Origin: Cryomorphaceae bacterium
GTDB taxonomy: Bacteria; Bacteroidota; Bacteroidia; Flavobacteriales; Schleiferiaceae
NCBI GenBank assembly: GCA_024639785.1
Contig: JAHEGI010000002.1
Span: 24,510 to 88,509, forward strand
Direction of reading: 5' to 3'
DNA length: 64,000 nt
The notes beneath the pieces were generated by a model, which saw only the letters and a program-made list of their open reading frames with translations, searched no databases and was not told the DNA's origin. Shown one piece after another: positions 7,603 to 16,098 of the stretch (positions within the stretch are counted from its first letter, which is position 1; every line of letters begins with the position of its first letter). The position numbers were made by a program, and so were the translations under genes.

Positions 7603-9609
7603 TCAAAAGACTTGGGCTATCGTGTCTTCGACTAAGGAATCTGAAGCAATTTCTGCTTGAGTGACCCGCAAGGCAGGGCTGCGCTTCAATTCTCGGCCAA
7701 TAGCAATCATGGCTTCGCTGTTTCGGGCCCAAGCGCGTCGGGCTATGCCATTGTTGACATCGTAAAAGAGCATACTCTCCAGGCGGCGGTCCGCTTCCGG
7801 GCTGCCATCGAGAAGCATGCCAAACCCTCCATTAATCACTTCTCCCCAGCCGACGCCCCCTCCATTGTGAAGGCTGACCCACGTTGCGCCGCGGAAACTA
7901 TCCCCAATGGCGTTGTGCACAGCCATGTCAGCGGTGAAGCGCGATCCGTCATAAATATTGGAAGTTTCGCGGTAGGGTGAATCCGTGCCGCTGACGTCAT
8001 GGTGGTCGCGGCCTAGCACGATGGCTCCGATTTCCCCGCGGGCAATCGCCTCGTTGAAAGCGCGGGCAATCGCAATACGTCCCACCGAATCTGCGTAGAG
8101 GATCCGGGCTTGCGAGCCCACGACGAGTCGATTTTCCTCAGCTTGCTCAATCCAGCGGACATTGTCTTCCATTTGCAGCCGAATGTCCTCAGGAGCTTGG
8201 GAAGCGAGTTCGCGGAGCACTGCCGCAGCAATTTGGTCACTCTTGCGGAGATCCTCGGCTTTACCCGAACTACACACCCAGCGGAAAGGTCCGAATCCAT
8301 AGTCAAAGCAAAGGGGGCCAAGAATGTCTTGAACATAGCTTGGATAGGCAAAATCTAGCCCATTTTCAGCCATGATATTTGCACCGGCACGGCTGGATTC
8401 AAGAAGGAATGCATTGCCATAATCAAAGAAGTACATGCCTCGGGCATGCAGGGTATTGATGGCCTCCACATGGCGTCGAAGCGTGGATTGGATTTCCGTT
8501 CGGAAGCGCTCGGGATCCGCAACCATGAGTGCATTGGCCTCTTCATAGCTGTATCCTTGAGGATAGTAGCCTCCTGCCCATGGGTTGTGCAGGGACGTCT
8601 GATCGCTTCCCAGGTCAACCGATATATTTCGTTCCGCCAATCGCTGCCAGAGGTCGACCGTATTTCCTACAAATGCGATGGAGCGATTGCCCCCTTTCGA
8701 TTGACTTTCCAAGGCCGAATCGATGGCTTCGTCTGCCGTATAAAACAGGGCATCCACCCAGCCCTGGGCATGGCGCTTCTCCGCTGCGTTGGAATTGATT
8801 TCGGCCGTAATGCTCACCATGCCGGCAATAGAGGCGGCTTTGGGTTGGGCGCCACTCATTCCACCGAGTCCAGCAGTGACAAAAAGTTTGCCTTCCAGCG
8901 GACCGCGGGTGAATTTTCGAGCGGCATTCATGACCGTAATGGTGGTCCCGTGGACAATGCCCTGCGGCCCAATGTACATATAGGAGCCTGCGGTCATTTG
9001 ACCGTATTGAGACACGCCCAAGGCATTCATGCGTTCCCAATCATCTGGTTTAGAGTAGTTCGGTATGACCATGCCATTGGTTACAACCACTCGCGGGGCC
9101 TCCTTGGAGGAAGGGAAGAGCCCTTGGGGATGTCCACTGTGCATGTGCAAGGTTTGCTCATCGGTCATCGTGGCTAGGTACTGCATGGTGAGTCGGTACT
9201 GCGCCCAATTTTGAAATACGGCCCCATTTCCGCCGTAGGTAATTAACTCTTCAGGGTGCTGTGCCACAGCGGGATCCAAGTTATTTTGGATCATAAGCAT
9301 GATGGCAGCGGCTTGGGCACAGATTGCCGGATATGCCTCAATTGGTCGTGCATACATGGCATAGCTCGGTCGATAGCGGTACATGTAGATGCGACCATAG
9401 TCCTTAAGCTCTTGAGCAAATTCAGAGGCCAATGTGGCATGTAAGGAGGCCGGAATATAGCGCAAGGCATTTTTCAGAGCCAAGGCTTTCTCTTTTGCAC
9501 TCAACACATCCTTTCGGACTGGGGCATGAGAAATCGAAGCATCCAATCCTGGGTGTTCGGGGAGGTGCTTCGGGATGCCCTCCAAAATGGCGAGTTGAAA
9601 TTCAGTCAT
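7603..9609 (-). CDS. hutU: Urocanate hydratase
   Basis: A cytoplasmic NAD+-dependent enzyme that converts urocanate to imidazolone propionate, the second step of histidine degradation. The 668 residues belong to the longer urocanase class (most bacterial HutU have about 555). Visible signatures are YGGNGAVFQNWAQYR, the dinucleotide-binding GLGGMSGAQPKAA, and FRWVCSSGK, where the Cys corresponds to the active-site cysteine of the family. The C-terminal part contains the conserved LHNGGGVGWGEVINGG. It starts 5 nt after a 51-codon DUF5522-type gene and is followed by the OmpH-like gene. No hutH, hutI or hutG lies in the window, so the rest of the pathway must be elsewhere if it is present. Confidence 0.95.
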   Translation of the reverse strand: MTEFQLAILEGIPKHLPEHPGLDASISHAPVRKDVLSAKEKALALKNALRYIPASLHATLASEFAQELKDYGRIYMYRYRPSYAMYARPIEAYPAICAQAAAIMLMIQNNLDPAVAQHPEELITYGGNGAVFQNWAQYRLTMQYLATMTDEQTLHMHSGHPQGLFPSSKEAPRVVVTNGMVIPNYSKPDDWERMNALGVSQYGQMTAGSYMYIGPQGIVHGTTITVMNAARKFTRGPLEGKLFVTAGLGGMSGAQPKAASIAGMVSITAEINSNAAEKRHAQGWVDALFYTADEAIDSALESQSKGGNRSIAFVGNTVDLWQRLAERNISVDLGSDQTSLHNPWAGGYYPQGYSYEEANALMVADPERFRTEIQSTLRRHVEAINTLHARGMYFFDYGNAFLLESSRAGANIMAENGLDFAYPSYVQDILGPLCFDYGFGPFRWVCSSGKAEDLRKSDQIAAAVLRELASQAPEDIRLQMEDNVRWIEQAEENRLVVGSQARILYADSVGRIAIARAFNEAIARGEIGAIVLGRDHHDVSGTDSPYRETSNIYDGSRFTADMAVHNAIGDSFRGATWVSLHNGGGVGWGEVINGGFGMLLDGSPEADRRLESMLFYDVNNGIARRAWARNSEAMIAIGRELKRSPALRVTQAEIASDSLVEDTIAQVF

Positions 9610-9614
9610 GAACG

Positions 9615-9770
9615 CTACTTTTTAAATTGTCCACTGCGTTTGTCAAATCCGTAGGGACAATGTTTGCAACCGCTTTGACAACAATGGCCTCGCTTGAGGT
9701 GATAGGCCTCCGTGAATACGATATACCCTTCGGGGCTGTGATAAAAATCTTCGGGGTCCAGTGCTTTCAT
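9615..9770 (-). CDS. Small Cys-rich protein, DUF5522-like
   Basis: A 51-codon gene running from the ATG at 9770 to the TAG at 9615-9617, 5 nt before the hutU start. The protein begins MKALDPEDFY and contains VFTEAYHLKRG followed by CCQSGCKHCPYGF. The YH-x(3)-RG-x-CC-x-SGC-x-HCPYG pattern is what I recall for the DUF5522 family of very short Bacteroidota proteins. Four cysteines and two histidines in 15 residues suggest a metal-binding knuckle. Its function is unknown. Tight coupling to hutU suggests co-transcription, but the link may only be positional. A GACTTTTG element lies 15 nt upstream of its start. Confidence 0.8.
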   Translation of the reverse strand: MKALDPEDFYHSPEGYIVFTEAYHLKRGHCCQSGCKHCPYGFDKRSGQFKK

Positions 9771-9828
9771 TGCGTTGTGCTACCACAAAAGTCGGCCATA
9801 AAAGTCAAAAAGAAACGACCTTTATCCC

Positions 9829-10749
9829 ATGAGAAAGCTCTTCCTCTGGGCAAGTGCCCTGTTATTTATCTCCTTGCCTTCGTTGCATGCGCAGAGTCCT
9901 TCGCCCCGAAAAGCCTACATCGAAACCTACGCGAAAACGGCAGTGAAAGAGATGAAGCGCAGCGGGGTTCCAGCCTCCATAACCCTCGCTCAGGGTATTT
10001 TGGAAAGTGGAAATGGGCAAAGCCGATTGGCCACAGAAGGAAACAACCACTTCGGGATAAAATGCCACGATGGCTGGAATGGAAAGACCATGTTTGCCGA
10101 CGACGATCAACTCGATGAATGCTTCCGAGTCTATCGAAACCCTATTCAGAGCTACAAAGACCACAGTTTCTTTTTGGCCAGCCGAAGTCGATACGATGCC
10201 TTATTTGCTTTGGATCCCCGCGATTATGCCGGATGGGCAAGGGGGCTGAAAGCGGCAGGTTATGCCACGAGTCCAACCTACGCGGAGAAGCTGATCAAAA
10301 TCATCGAAGAGGAAGAACTATTCCGCTTTGATCAACAGGTCATCAAGCCAGCGACTCGTGGAATAAAAGCCCATTTGAGGTATAAAATGACACCCAATGG
10401 TGTCGGATATGTGCTCCTCGAAGAGGGGGAAAGCCTAGAGTCATTGGCCTTCGAATTTGGTCTCCATTTGCCCAAGATTCTCGCGTTTAATGAGGCGAAT
10501 TTTCAATGGAAGCCGCGAGTAGGCGACCGGATTTACATCAGTAAAAAGAAAAATGAACTCAAGCGAAAATTGCGCGAGATCACCACGTGCCGCATGAACG
10601 AAGGCGAAAGCACCTGGGATGTAGCTCAGCGCTATGGGGTCCGATTGGAGGCACTCTACAAAATCAACGCGTGGCCTGTGGGCTATCAGCCTGGGGTAGG
10701 AGAGCTTATACGACTAGAGGGGGCAAGATTAGGCATGCAGACACCTTAA
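9829..10749 (+). CDS. Secreted glucosaminidase with LysM repeats
   Basis: A peptidoglycan hydrolase (glycoside hydrolase family 73 type) probably acting in the periplasm. Of 306 residues, 1-21 are a signal peptide ending LPSLHA. The catalytic domain spans about 28-165 with LAQGILESGNGQS; Glu59 fits the general acid position. NNHFGIKCHDGWNG and the usual YRNPIQSYKDHSFFL follow. The C-terminal half holds two LysM-like modules, at about 190-235 and 248-298, the second with EGESTWDVAQRYGVRLEALYKIN. LysM modules bind GlcNAc polymers. A GACCTTTA sequence ends 4 nt before the ATG. The last 4 nt overlap the convergent lipoprotein gene. Confidence 0.93.
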   Translation: MRKLFLWASALLFISLPSLHAQSPSPRKAYIETYAKTAVKEMKRSGVPASITLAQGILESGNGQSRLATEGNNHFGIKCHDGWNGKTMFADDDQLDECFRVYRNPIQSYKDHSFFLASRSRYDALFALDPRDYAGWARGLKAAGYATSPTYAEKLIKIIEEEELFRFDQQVIKPATRGIKAHLRYKMTPNGVGYVLLEEGESLESLAFEFGLHLPKILAFNEANFQWKPRVGDRIYISKKKNELKRKLREITTCRMNEGESTWDVAQRYGVRLEALYKINAWPVGYQPGVGELIRLEGARLGMQTP

Positions 10750-12053
10750 GGTTTCTGTCCTGAGGCCGACCAGTAGGCTTCTTCGCCTTGAGCTCGATAG
10801 GTCAGGCCAGACCATGGGGCAGCAGGATCGCCTCCTCGAGACAACCACCACATGTGGCCTTCACTCGGTTGGCTGCGCAACCACCGAATGGCCATTTGAT
10901 AGTCCGCCTCTTCACTGCTGTCTCGTTGATCTGAGATATAACCTGCATATCGGTTAATCGCCGCGGTATCTGCTGCTTCAGCGCTCAAAATATAGGGCCC
11001 TTGCGTCTTGACAAATGAAAGAACGGGCAGGGCCTTCTTTAAGTGGAGACTATTTTCTGCGACCAGTTCTCCTGAAGGGCGCCAATAGGGGATAGTGAGT
11101 CCCGCACTTTCGCTAAACCACATGGATATCCTGTGTTCATCTTTGGATCGGCGTCCACGAAAACTGCTCATTCCTTGCGCCTGGACCGCAAAAGGATGGC
11201 CCTGGTAGTTCACTCGGCCATCAACGGCAATCCATTGACTCCATAGCAAGCGCTCCCGCATCCAGCGCCAACCTGGAAAGGCACGTGCCTCCGTACTATC
11301 ACTAAAGGCCAAAGTCTCACTGCGCAGCTGGGGGTTGGAAACGGCGATCTGAGCCGAACTATCCGCCGCATAGCGGACAGTCCAAGCTTGGCTGCCTTCT
11401 TGCAAAAAGCGCCAGGAACGAAGATCATCCGGCAGGCCATGCTTGCTGTCCATAGGGTAGATGGGCCATTGGCTCGCTAAAGCCGTAGAACCCTCTCGGT
11501 ACAGGGTTACAAACGCCGAAGAGGAAAGTTGACTCGCCAATTCTGGGTAGTTGGTGTAGGCTGCCCCGCCGCCACCAGCCTCCAACTGACGGATGGCCTC
11601 TTCAGCCAAAATATCTGAGCTGCTGAGCATGAGCCACTCACTCGTTTCCGATAGCGCCCAAGAATGGCCATCCTTGGACCATTCCCAAATGGTCCCGGAG
11701 GAGTAACTCCTCCGTGCTGGAGCGTAGTCCGCTAGGTTTGAGGGGTGAAATGCACTAAAGCCACGACGCATAGAAAGCACCCAGTGCATGGGGCCAGCGC
11801 CCACGGGATGCAGGCTCAACAGCGCTTCGTTCCCTGTATTCAGTGGGAGGATATCCAGGGCAAGCTGCAATAGCTCCGCATCTTGAATCCACTCCGTTTC
11901 TGCGAGGAGCTCCTTTACCGCTTGGGCATCGCGCACGGGGACCATCACGACGGCATTCATCGGACAGGCTTGGATCAGATCCAAGTTTGCCACATCTTCA
12001 GTACATCCCCAACCAGCGGTCAGAGCAATCAGAATAAGGAGGAAGCGACGCAT
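10746..12053 (-). CDS. Unrecognised lipoprotein
   Basis: 435 residues that I cannot assign to a family. The first 17 residues form a hydrophobic signal ending in GWGC, a plausible lipobox with Cys17 acylated. The rest is soluble-looking, Trp- and Ser-rich, with no further membrane segment and few cysteines; the mature protein should face the periplasm or the surface. Segments such as MNAVVMVPVRDAQAVKELL and MHWVLSMRRG near the N-terminus recall DUF3352-like proteins that test models of self-inhibition, but I cannot confirm that. It lies between the convergent glucosaminidase (4 nt overlap) and rnhB (21 nt downstream of its start). Base and codon use look like those of its neighbours. Confidence 0.75.
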   Translation of the reverse strand: MRRFLLILIALTAGWGCTEDVANLDLIQACPMNAVVMVPVRDAQAVKELLAETEWIQDAELLQLALDILPLNTGNEALLSLHPVGAGPMHWVLSMRRGFSAFHPSNLADYAPARRSYSSGTIWEWSKDGHSWALSETSEWLMLSSSDILAEEAIRQLEAGGGGAAYTNYPELASQLSSSAFVTLYREGSTALASQWPIYPMDSKHGLPDDLRSWRFLQEGSQAWTVRYAADSSAQIAVSNPQLRSETLAFSDSTEARAFPGWRWMRERLLWSQWIAVDGRVNYQGHPFAVQAQGMSSFRGRRSKDEHRISMWFSESAGLTIPYWRPSGELVAENSLHLKKALPVLSFVKTQGPYILSAEAADTAAINRYAGYISDQRDSSEEADYQMAIRWLRSQPSEGHMWWLSRGGDPAAPWSGLTYRAQGEEAYWSASGQKP

Positions 12054-12074
12054 GGTTCTAAGTTCGGTCTTATT

Positions 12075-12665
12075 TCAGGAATCTTGGCGGTCAAAATCCA
12101 ATTGCATTTGGCTTGCTTTCCATTTGAAACTCTTCCGATGCCAACTGCAGGCCCCATGAAGCTCGAGGGCTTGGCGGTGGCCCACGGAGGGGTAGCCCTT
12201 GTTGCGGTCCCATCCGTAGTGAGGGAATTGCGCATGTCCTTCGAGCATGAGGCGGTCGCGTTCAGTTTTGGCAAAAATGCTCGCCGCGGAAATGGCCTGA
12301 AATCGAGCGTCCCCCTTGACTTCACATTGGTGTGCTATGTCCGGGTAGGGCTTAAAGCGGTTGCCATCTATAAGCAAGAGCTCTGGTGCCGGTTGAAGCG
12401 CTGCGATAGCGCGGTGCATGGCTAAATAGGTCGCCTGCAGGATATTGATGCGGTCAATTTCCGCGGGGCTCGCCATGCCAATGGCCCAATGTCCTGAAGG
12501 CAGGAGTACTTCGAGTGCTGCCCGCAGGTCTTCGCGTTGGGTCTCACTCAGTTTTTTGGAGTCCGTAAGTCCAGGGAGTGTTTGCCCAACGGGCCAGAGC
12601 ACGGCGGCAGCTACGACTGGGCCGGCGAGGCATCCTCGGCCGGCCTCGTCCACCCCCGCTAGCAT
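12075..12665 (-). CDS. rnhB: Ribonuclease HII
   Basis: A cytoplasmic endonuclease that cleaves the RNA strand of RNA:DNA hybrids and removes single ribonucleotides from DNA. Starting at the ATG at 12665, the 196 residues begin MLAGVDEAGRGCLAGPVVAAA; Asp6 and Glu7 are the first catalytic metal ligands. LTDSKKLS follows at about residue 33. The conserved LLIDGNRF and the C-terminal HGACSWHRKSFKW are also present. The start overlaps the stop of the upstream glycosyltransferase (ATGCTAG), so translation is probably coupled. Length is typical. Confidence 0.95.
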   Translation of the reverse strand: MLAGVDEAGRGCLAGPVVAAAVLWPVGQTLPGLTDSKKLSETQREDLRAALEVLLPSGHWAIGMASPAEIDRINILQATYLAMHRAIAALQPAPELLLIDGNRFKPYPDIAHQCEVKGDARFQAISAASIFAKTERDRLMLEGHAQFPHYGWDRNKGYPSVGHRQALELHGACSWHRKSFKWKASQMQLDFDRQDS

Positions 12666-13828
12666 GGTTGGAGGGCCTTCCAGACAACGGCCGCCGACTG
12701 GGTCCATGAAAAGTCTTTGGCGCGAATCAGCCCGCGCTGGCGGTAGGATGCCAGGGCATCAGGATCCTGGGCGAGGCGGCCCAAAGCGTCGGTCCATGCC
12801 GGTACATCGTCAGGATCCACGAGCAGGCCAGCGGTGCCGACAATTTCGGGCATGCAGGAAGCTGAACTGGAGATCACAGGACAGCCCGAGGCCATGGCCT
12901 CCACCAGGGGAATGCCAAAACCTTCAAAGCGACTTGGAAAGCAGAAAGCCTCGGCGCCACCATAGAGTGCAGCGAGGGCATCTCCGGGAATATGGCCTAA
13001 GGTGCGGACGCGGTCGCCGGCCTGAGCCAAAGCCTGGGTTAGGGCGGGGTCGCGGTGCAGGCTGCTGCCGGCAAGTACCAGGCGGTGCGGCGTATCGGGG
13101 TGTAGCTGGCGAAAGGCGAGAAAGGCTTCGACGAGCGTTCGGACATTTTTGCGCGGCGTAAAAGCGCCCACGAAGCAGAAATAGGGCTGCCCTTGGGCAA
13201 AACGCTCCCGGGCCTCCTGCTTCTGCACCTCCGTCAAAGGTTGGTACGCATGGGCGGGTGCGTTGTAGGATACATCTACCTGCGCGTCCGTCAGGTGGAA
13301 GGTATGTAGTACGTCCTCCTTGGTCTTCTGCGAAACGGTTAAAATCGCATCCGCGCGACGGGCCGAATGGGCCACCACCCGGCGGTAGTAGGCCCCCACC
13401 CGGGCAGGTATGCCTTCGGGCTGATGGACAAAATTGAGATCGTGAATCGTCGTCACAAGGCGACCATTCCATCCTCGAATCCGCTTAGGTAATAAACCAT
13501 CAGGCGACCAATACACCGCTATGCGGTGCTGCTTGAGGGCGCGTGGAATGAGGATATTGTTCCAGTACTCCCATAGCCATGGATGCCGTGCAGGAGGGCC
13601 TAGGACATGGCGGTAAACTTGCGCGCCGGAAGTCGAAAAAGTGAATTCTTCCCCGGGCGACCGGTCAAAAATGAGATGCCATTCCACATTGGGATGCCGA
13701 GCGATGAGCTCTTCCAGGAGGCGAAAGGTATACCACCCCGTACCCTCCAACTTGCCCGCAACAAGCCATCGCGTATTGACCGCGATGCGCAAGGTGGATT
13801 CAGGGAACGAGGCATGTGAGGTGGGCAT
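12659..13828 (-). CDS. Glycosyltransferase family 4 (GT-B fold)
   Basis: A retaining GT-B glycosyltransferase, probably acting at the cytoplasmic face of the membrane in surface-glycan assembly. The 389 residues show the N-terminal acceptor domain with GTGWYTFRLLEEL, then FCFVGAFTPRKNVRTLVEAF, and the nucleotide-sugar motif FEGFGIPLVEAMASGCPVISS, whose two Glu residues fit the family EX7E motif. I chose the ATG at 13828 over the GTG one codon upstream, because TACTTTTG ends exactly 5 nt before it. It diverges from a flippase across a 26 nt gap and reads into rnhB. The sugar transferred cannot be told from sequence. Confidence 0.92.
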   Translation of the reverse strand: MPTSHASFPESTLRIAVNTRWLVAGKLEGTGWYTFRLLEELIARHPNVEWHLIFDRSPGEEFTFSTSGAQVYRHVLGPPARHPWLWEYWNNILIPRALKQHRIAVYWSPDGLLPKRIRGWNGRLVTTIHDLNFVHQPEGIPARVGAYYRRVVAHSARRADAILTVSQKTKEDVLHTFHLTDAQVDVSYNAPAHAYQPLTEVQKQEARERFAQGQPYFCFVGAFTPRKNVRTLVEAFLAFRQLHPDTPHRLVLAGSSLHRDPALTQALAQAGDRVRTLGHIPGDALAALYGGAEAFCFPSRFEGFGIPLVEAMASGCPVISSSASCMPEIVGTAGLLVDPDDVPAWTDALGRLAQDPDALASYRQRGLIRAKDFSWTQSAAVVWKALQPC

Positions 13829-13833
13829 CACTC

Positions 13834-13841
13834 CAAAAGTA
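13834..13841 (-). promoter_or_regulatory. Putative -7 element of the GT4 gene
   Basis: TACTTTTG is a full match to TAnnTTTG and ends 5 nt before the ATG at 13828. It is one base away from the oppositely directed element of the flippase gene. Confidence 0.6.
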
Positions 13842-13842
13842 T

Positions 13843-13850
13843 GACCTTTG
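13843..13850 (+). promoter_or_regulatory. Putative -7 element of the flippase gene
   Basis: GACCTTTG matches five of six fixed positions of TAnnTTTG and ends 4 nt before the ATG at 13855. No clear TTG -33 box is visible at the usual spacing. Confidence 0.45.
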
Positions 13851-13854
13851 CGCT

Positions 13855-15156
13855 ATGGCCACGCCCCTTCCCACCAATCCATGGTCCAGCTTAATGCGCA
13901 GCTCCGCGCTCGTTCTTGCCCTCAAGGTGGCAGGAGCCTTGGGAGGCTATGCCTTTGTGTGGGTTGCCGTTCGGCAGTTTGGGGCTGAGGGCTATGGTCG
14001 ATTTGAACTAGCCTTCACCTTTCTAAGTTTGCTTTCGGTGGTCGCCAAATGGGGCTTCGAAGGAGTTTTGCTTCGAGAGCTTCCAGTGCAGTCACCCGAA
14101 TCAAACAAGGCATTGACCCGAGGCGTCTTGGCGTTCTCAGGGGGGCTTGCCGCCCTCCTTATGCTCCTTCTTTATGCGCTGCGCCATCTCATTGCCACCT
14201 TTTTTAATGAACCTGGCTTGGCGGATGACCTAACATGGATTTCTTTGGCCTTGGTTCCTTGGACGCTTTTCCAAGTTTGGGCAGAACACCTCCGAGCCCG
14301 CGAGCAATGGATAGGGTATGGGCTCCTACAGTCCAGTGTGCTTTTGGGGATCACGGCCATTTTCATGGCGGTCTATCCGTCTGCGAAGGAAGGCAGCCCA
14401 AGCCTCTTTGTCTATGCGGTCGTGGCTCTGGCCTTGTTCTTTTGGCTACCCGACTTTTTACGCTCCGATCGCCGCGTGGGCAAACCCGTGTCCATCCGCG
14501 AAGGGTTGCAGGCACTTAAGCCACTGCGCAGCGTGGCGACATCCATGTTTCTCACCGGGACACTTTTTATGGTCATGACCTGGTCTGACACGCTGATGGT
14601 GGGGTATTTTTTGGATACCGAAAGCGTTGGCTTGTATCGTGTCGCCTTCAAAATCGCCACACTCATCACTTTCGCCCAATTTGCGGTCAACGCTCAAATT
14701 GCGCCCCAAATCTCCGCTGCCTGGAAGGCTAACGACCAAGTGGGCCTTCAAGCCAATGTGCATCGGGTTGCCTTGTTAAACGCGGCCCTTGGACTACCCG
14801 CCTTCATCGTCTTAACGGGTTGGGGTGACTTTTTTCTCTCCTTTTTCTCTGAAAATTCTTCGGAAATTCTCGCACAAACAGGCCTACTCCGCATCTTGTG
14901 TGTGGGCCAAATCGTCAACGCCCTCTGCGGCCCCGTAATGTATCTCCTCAACATGACCGGCCATGAAGGTTCGGCACGGAATACGATGCTACTGGCCGTA
15001 TTGGTCAATATTGTGGCCAACGCAGGGTTGATTCCAAGCTTAGGATTGGAGGGGGCCGCATGGGCGACCACGCTCACGATGTCGCTTTGGAATATATGGG
15101 CCTTAGTGGCGGTCTACCGCAAAACGGGTATACGAACCCTCTTGTTTTGGCGTTGA
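13855..15156 (+). CDS. Polysaccharide flippase (Wzx/MATE-like)
   Basis: A 433-residue inner-membrane protein with about 12-14 hydrophobic helices that probably moves lipid-linked glycan units across the inner membrane. The first helix pair contains KVAGALGGYAFVWVAVRQFGAEGYGRFELAF, as in the polysaccharide biosynthesis family. The central motif SDTLMVGYFLDTESVGLYRVAFKIA is diagnostic. The start at 13855 (MATPLPTNPWSSLMRSS) is preferred to an upstream in-frame ATG at 13816 that would overlap the divergent GT4 gene. It heads a five-gene unit flippase-sulfotransferase-Wzz-like-polymerase, with a 1 nt gap to the next gene. Confidence 0.92.
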   Translation: MATPLPTNPWSSLMRSSALVLALKVAGALGGYAFVWVAVRQFGAEGYGRFELAFTFLSLLSVVAKWGFEGVLLRELPVQSPESNKALTRGVLAFSGGLAALLMLLLYALRHLIATFFNEPGLADDLTWISLALVPWTLFQVWAEHLRAREQWIGYGLLQSSVLLGITAIFMAVYPSAKEGSPSLFVYAVVALALFFWLPDFLRSDRRVGKPVSIREGLQALKPLRSVATSMFLTGTLFMVMTWSDTLMVGYFLDTESVGLYRVAFKIATLITFAQFAVNAQIAPQISAAWKANDQVGLQANVHRVALLNAALGLPAFIVLTGWGDFFLSFFSENSSEILAQTGLLRILCVGQIVNALCGPVMYLLNMTGHEGSARNTMLLAVLVNIVANAGLIPSLGLEGAAWATTLTMSLWNIWALVAVYRKTGIRTLLFWR

Positions 15157-15157
15157 T

Positions 15158-16087
15158 ATGAATGTGCACCCAGACATAGCTCTCATCGGCGTCGCAAAAG
15201 GCGGAACTACTGCCCTCGCAACCTGGTTTGAGGCGCACGCCCAAGTGGCGGTCTCTCGGATCAAGGAACCCAACTTTTTCAGCACAGATATTCAGCCTGA
15301 GTTCTTTTCATCCGCCTACCGGCACATGAGCCCGGTCCTCCCAGAATCCTATTGGGCGCAGGATACGTTAGGCCCTGCACACCAAGATTTTGTGCGTGAT
15401 GCATCACGTTATGCGCGCCTCTTTGCACATGCCCAGCAAGGTCAAAAAAGCCTGGAAGCTTCCACTTCGTACTTTTTTTCAAGCCAGGCACCAGAGCGTT
15501 TATTCGAAGCGAACCCCAAGGCTGACATCGTCCTCTTGCTCCGTCACCCCGTGGAGCGGGCGTTCTCGCATTACCGTATGGCACGCAAGTACGGGATGGT
15601 GCAAGGCAGTTTTTTGGAGGCCCTGTCTGAAGACGTCAATCAACCGGCAGTCTGGGGAAAATCTGAAAATTTTGTTCACCTCAGTCGCTATGCGGAAGGA
15701 CTAGAGCGCTGGATGAAGATTTGGCCAAGCGCGCAATTCCACGTGCGGATCTATGAGGAGTTTTTCCAGAACGAATCAGAATCCTGGGCGGAACTCTGTC
15801 AGGCACTGAAACTAACACAGGAGCCGCTTCCCGAGCGAACAAAAGTGTTCGAAGGCCAAGACCCGGCATTTCCCGGTTTACAGCGTTGGATCATGCAATC
15901 TCCTTTGGGTCACGCCTTAAAATCCATGCTGCCAGAATGGGCGAGGGGAGGCGCTAAAAAAGCCCTAACCGCCAAAGAGCCGCTGCGACTAAGTGACCAC
16001 GAACGCAAGGCAGCATGGAACTACTTTGAAGCTGATCGAATTAAATGCGAAAGCCTCTTAGGCCGACCGCTATCTTTGTGGACTTAA
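15158..16087 (+). CDS. Sulfotransferase domain protein
   Basis: A 309-residue PAPS-dependent sulfotransferase. The 5'-phosphosulfate loop is near the N-terminus in IGVAKGGTTALATWFEAH (about residues 9-26). The 3'-phosphate site is in LLLRHPVERAFSHYRMARK (about residues 126-144), followed by a helix with SRYAEGLERWMK. There is no signal peptide or membrane segment, so it works in the cytoplasm, probably on a glycan precursor or lipid-linked sugar. Its position between a flippase and a chain-length regulator suggests that the surface glycan is sulfated. It starts 1 nt after the flippase stop and ends 11 nt before the Wzz-like gene. Confidence 0.9.
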   Translation: MNVHPDIALIGVAKGGTTALATWFEAHAQVAVSRIKEPNFFSTDIQPEFFSSAYRHMSPVLPESYWAQDTLGPAHQDFVRDASRYARLFAHAQQGQKSLEASTSYFFSSQAPERLFEANPKADIVLLLRHPVERAFSHYRMARKYGMVQGSFLEALSEDVNQPAVWGKSENFVHLSRYAEGLERWMKIWPSAQFHVRIYEEFFQNESESWAELCQALKLTQEPLPERTKVFEGQDPAFPGLQRWIMQSPLGHALKSMLPEWARGGAKKALTAKEPLRLSDHERKAAWNYFEADRIKCESLLGRPLSLWT

Positions 16088-16098
16088 GCTCTCTTCCT

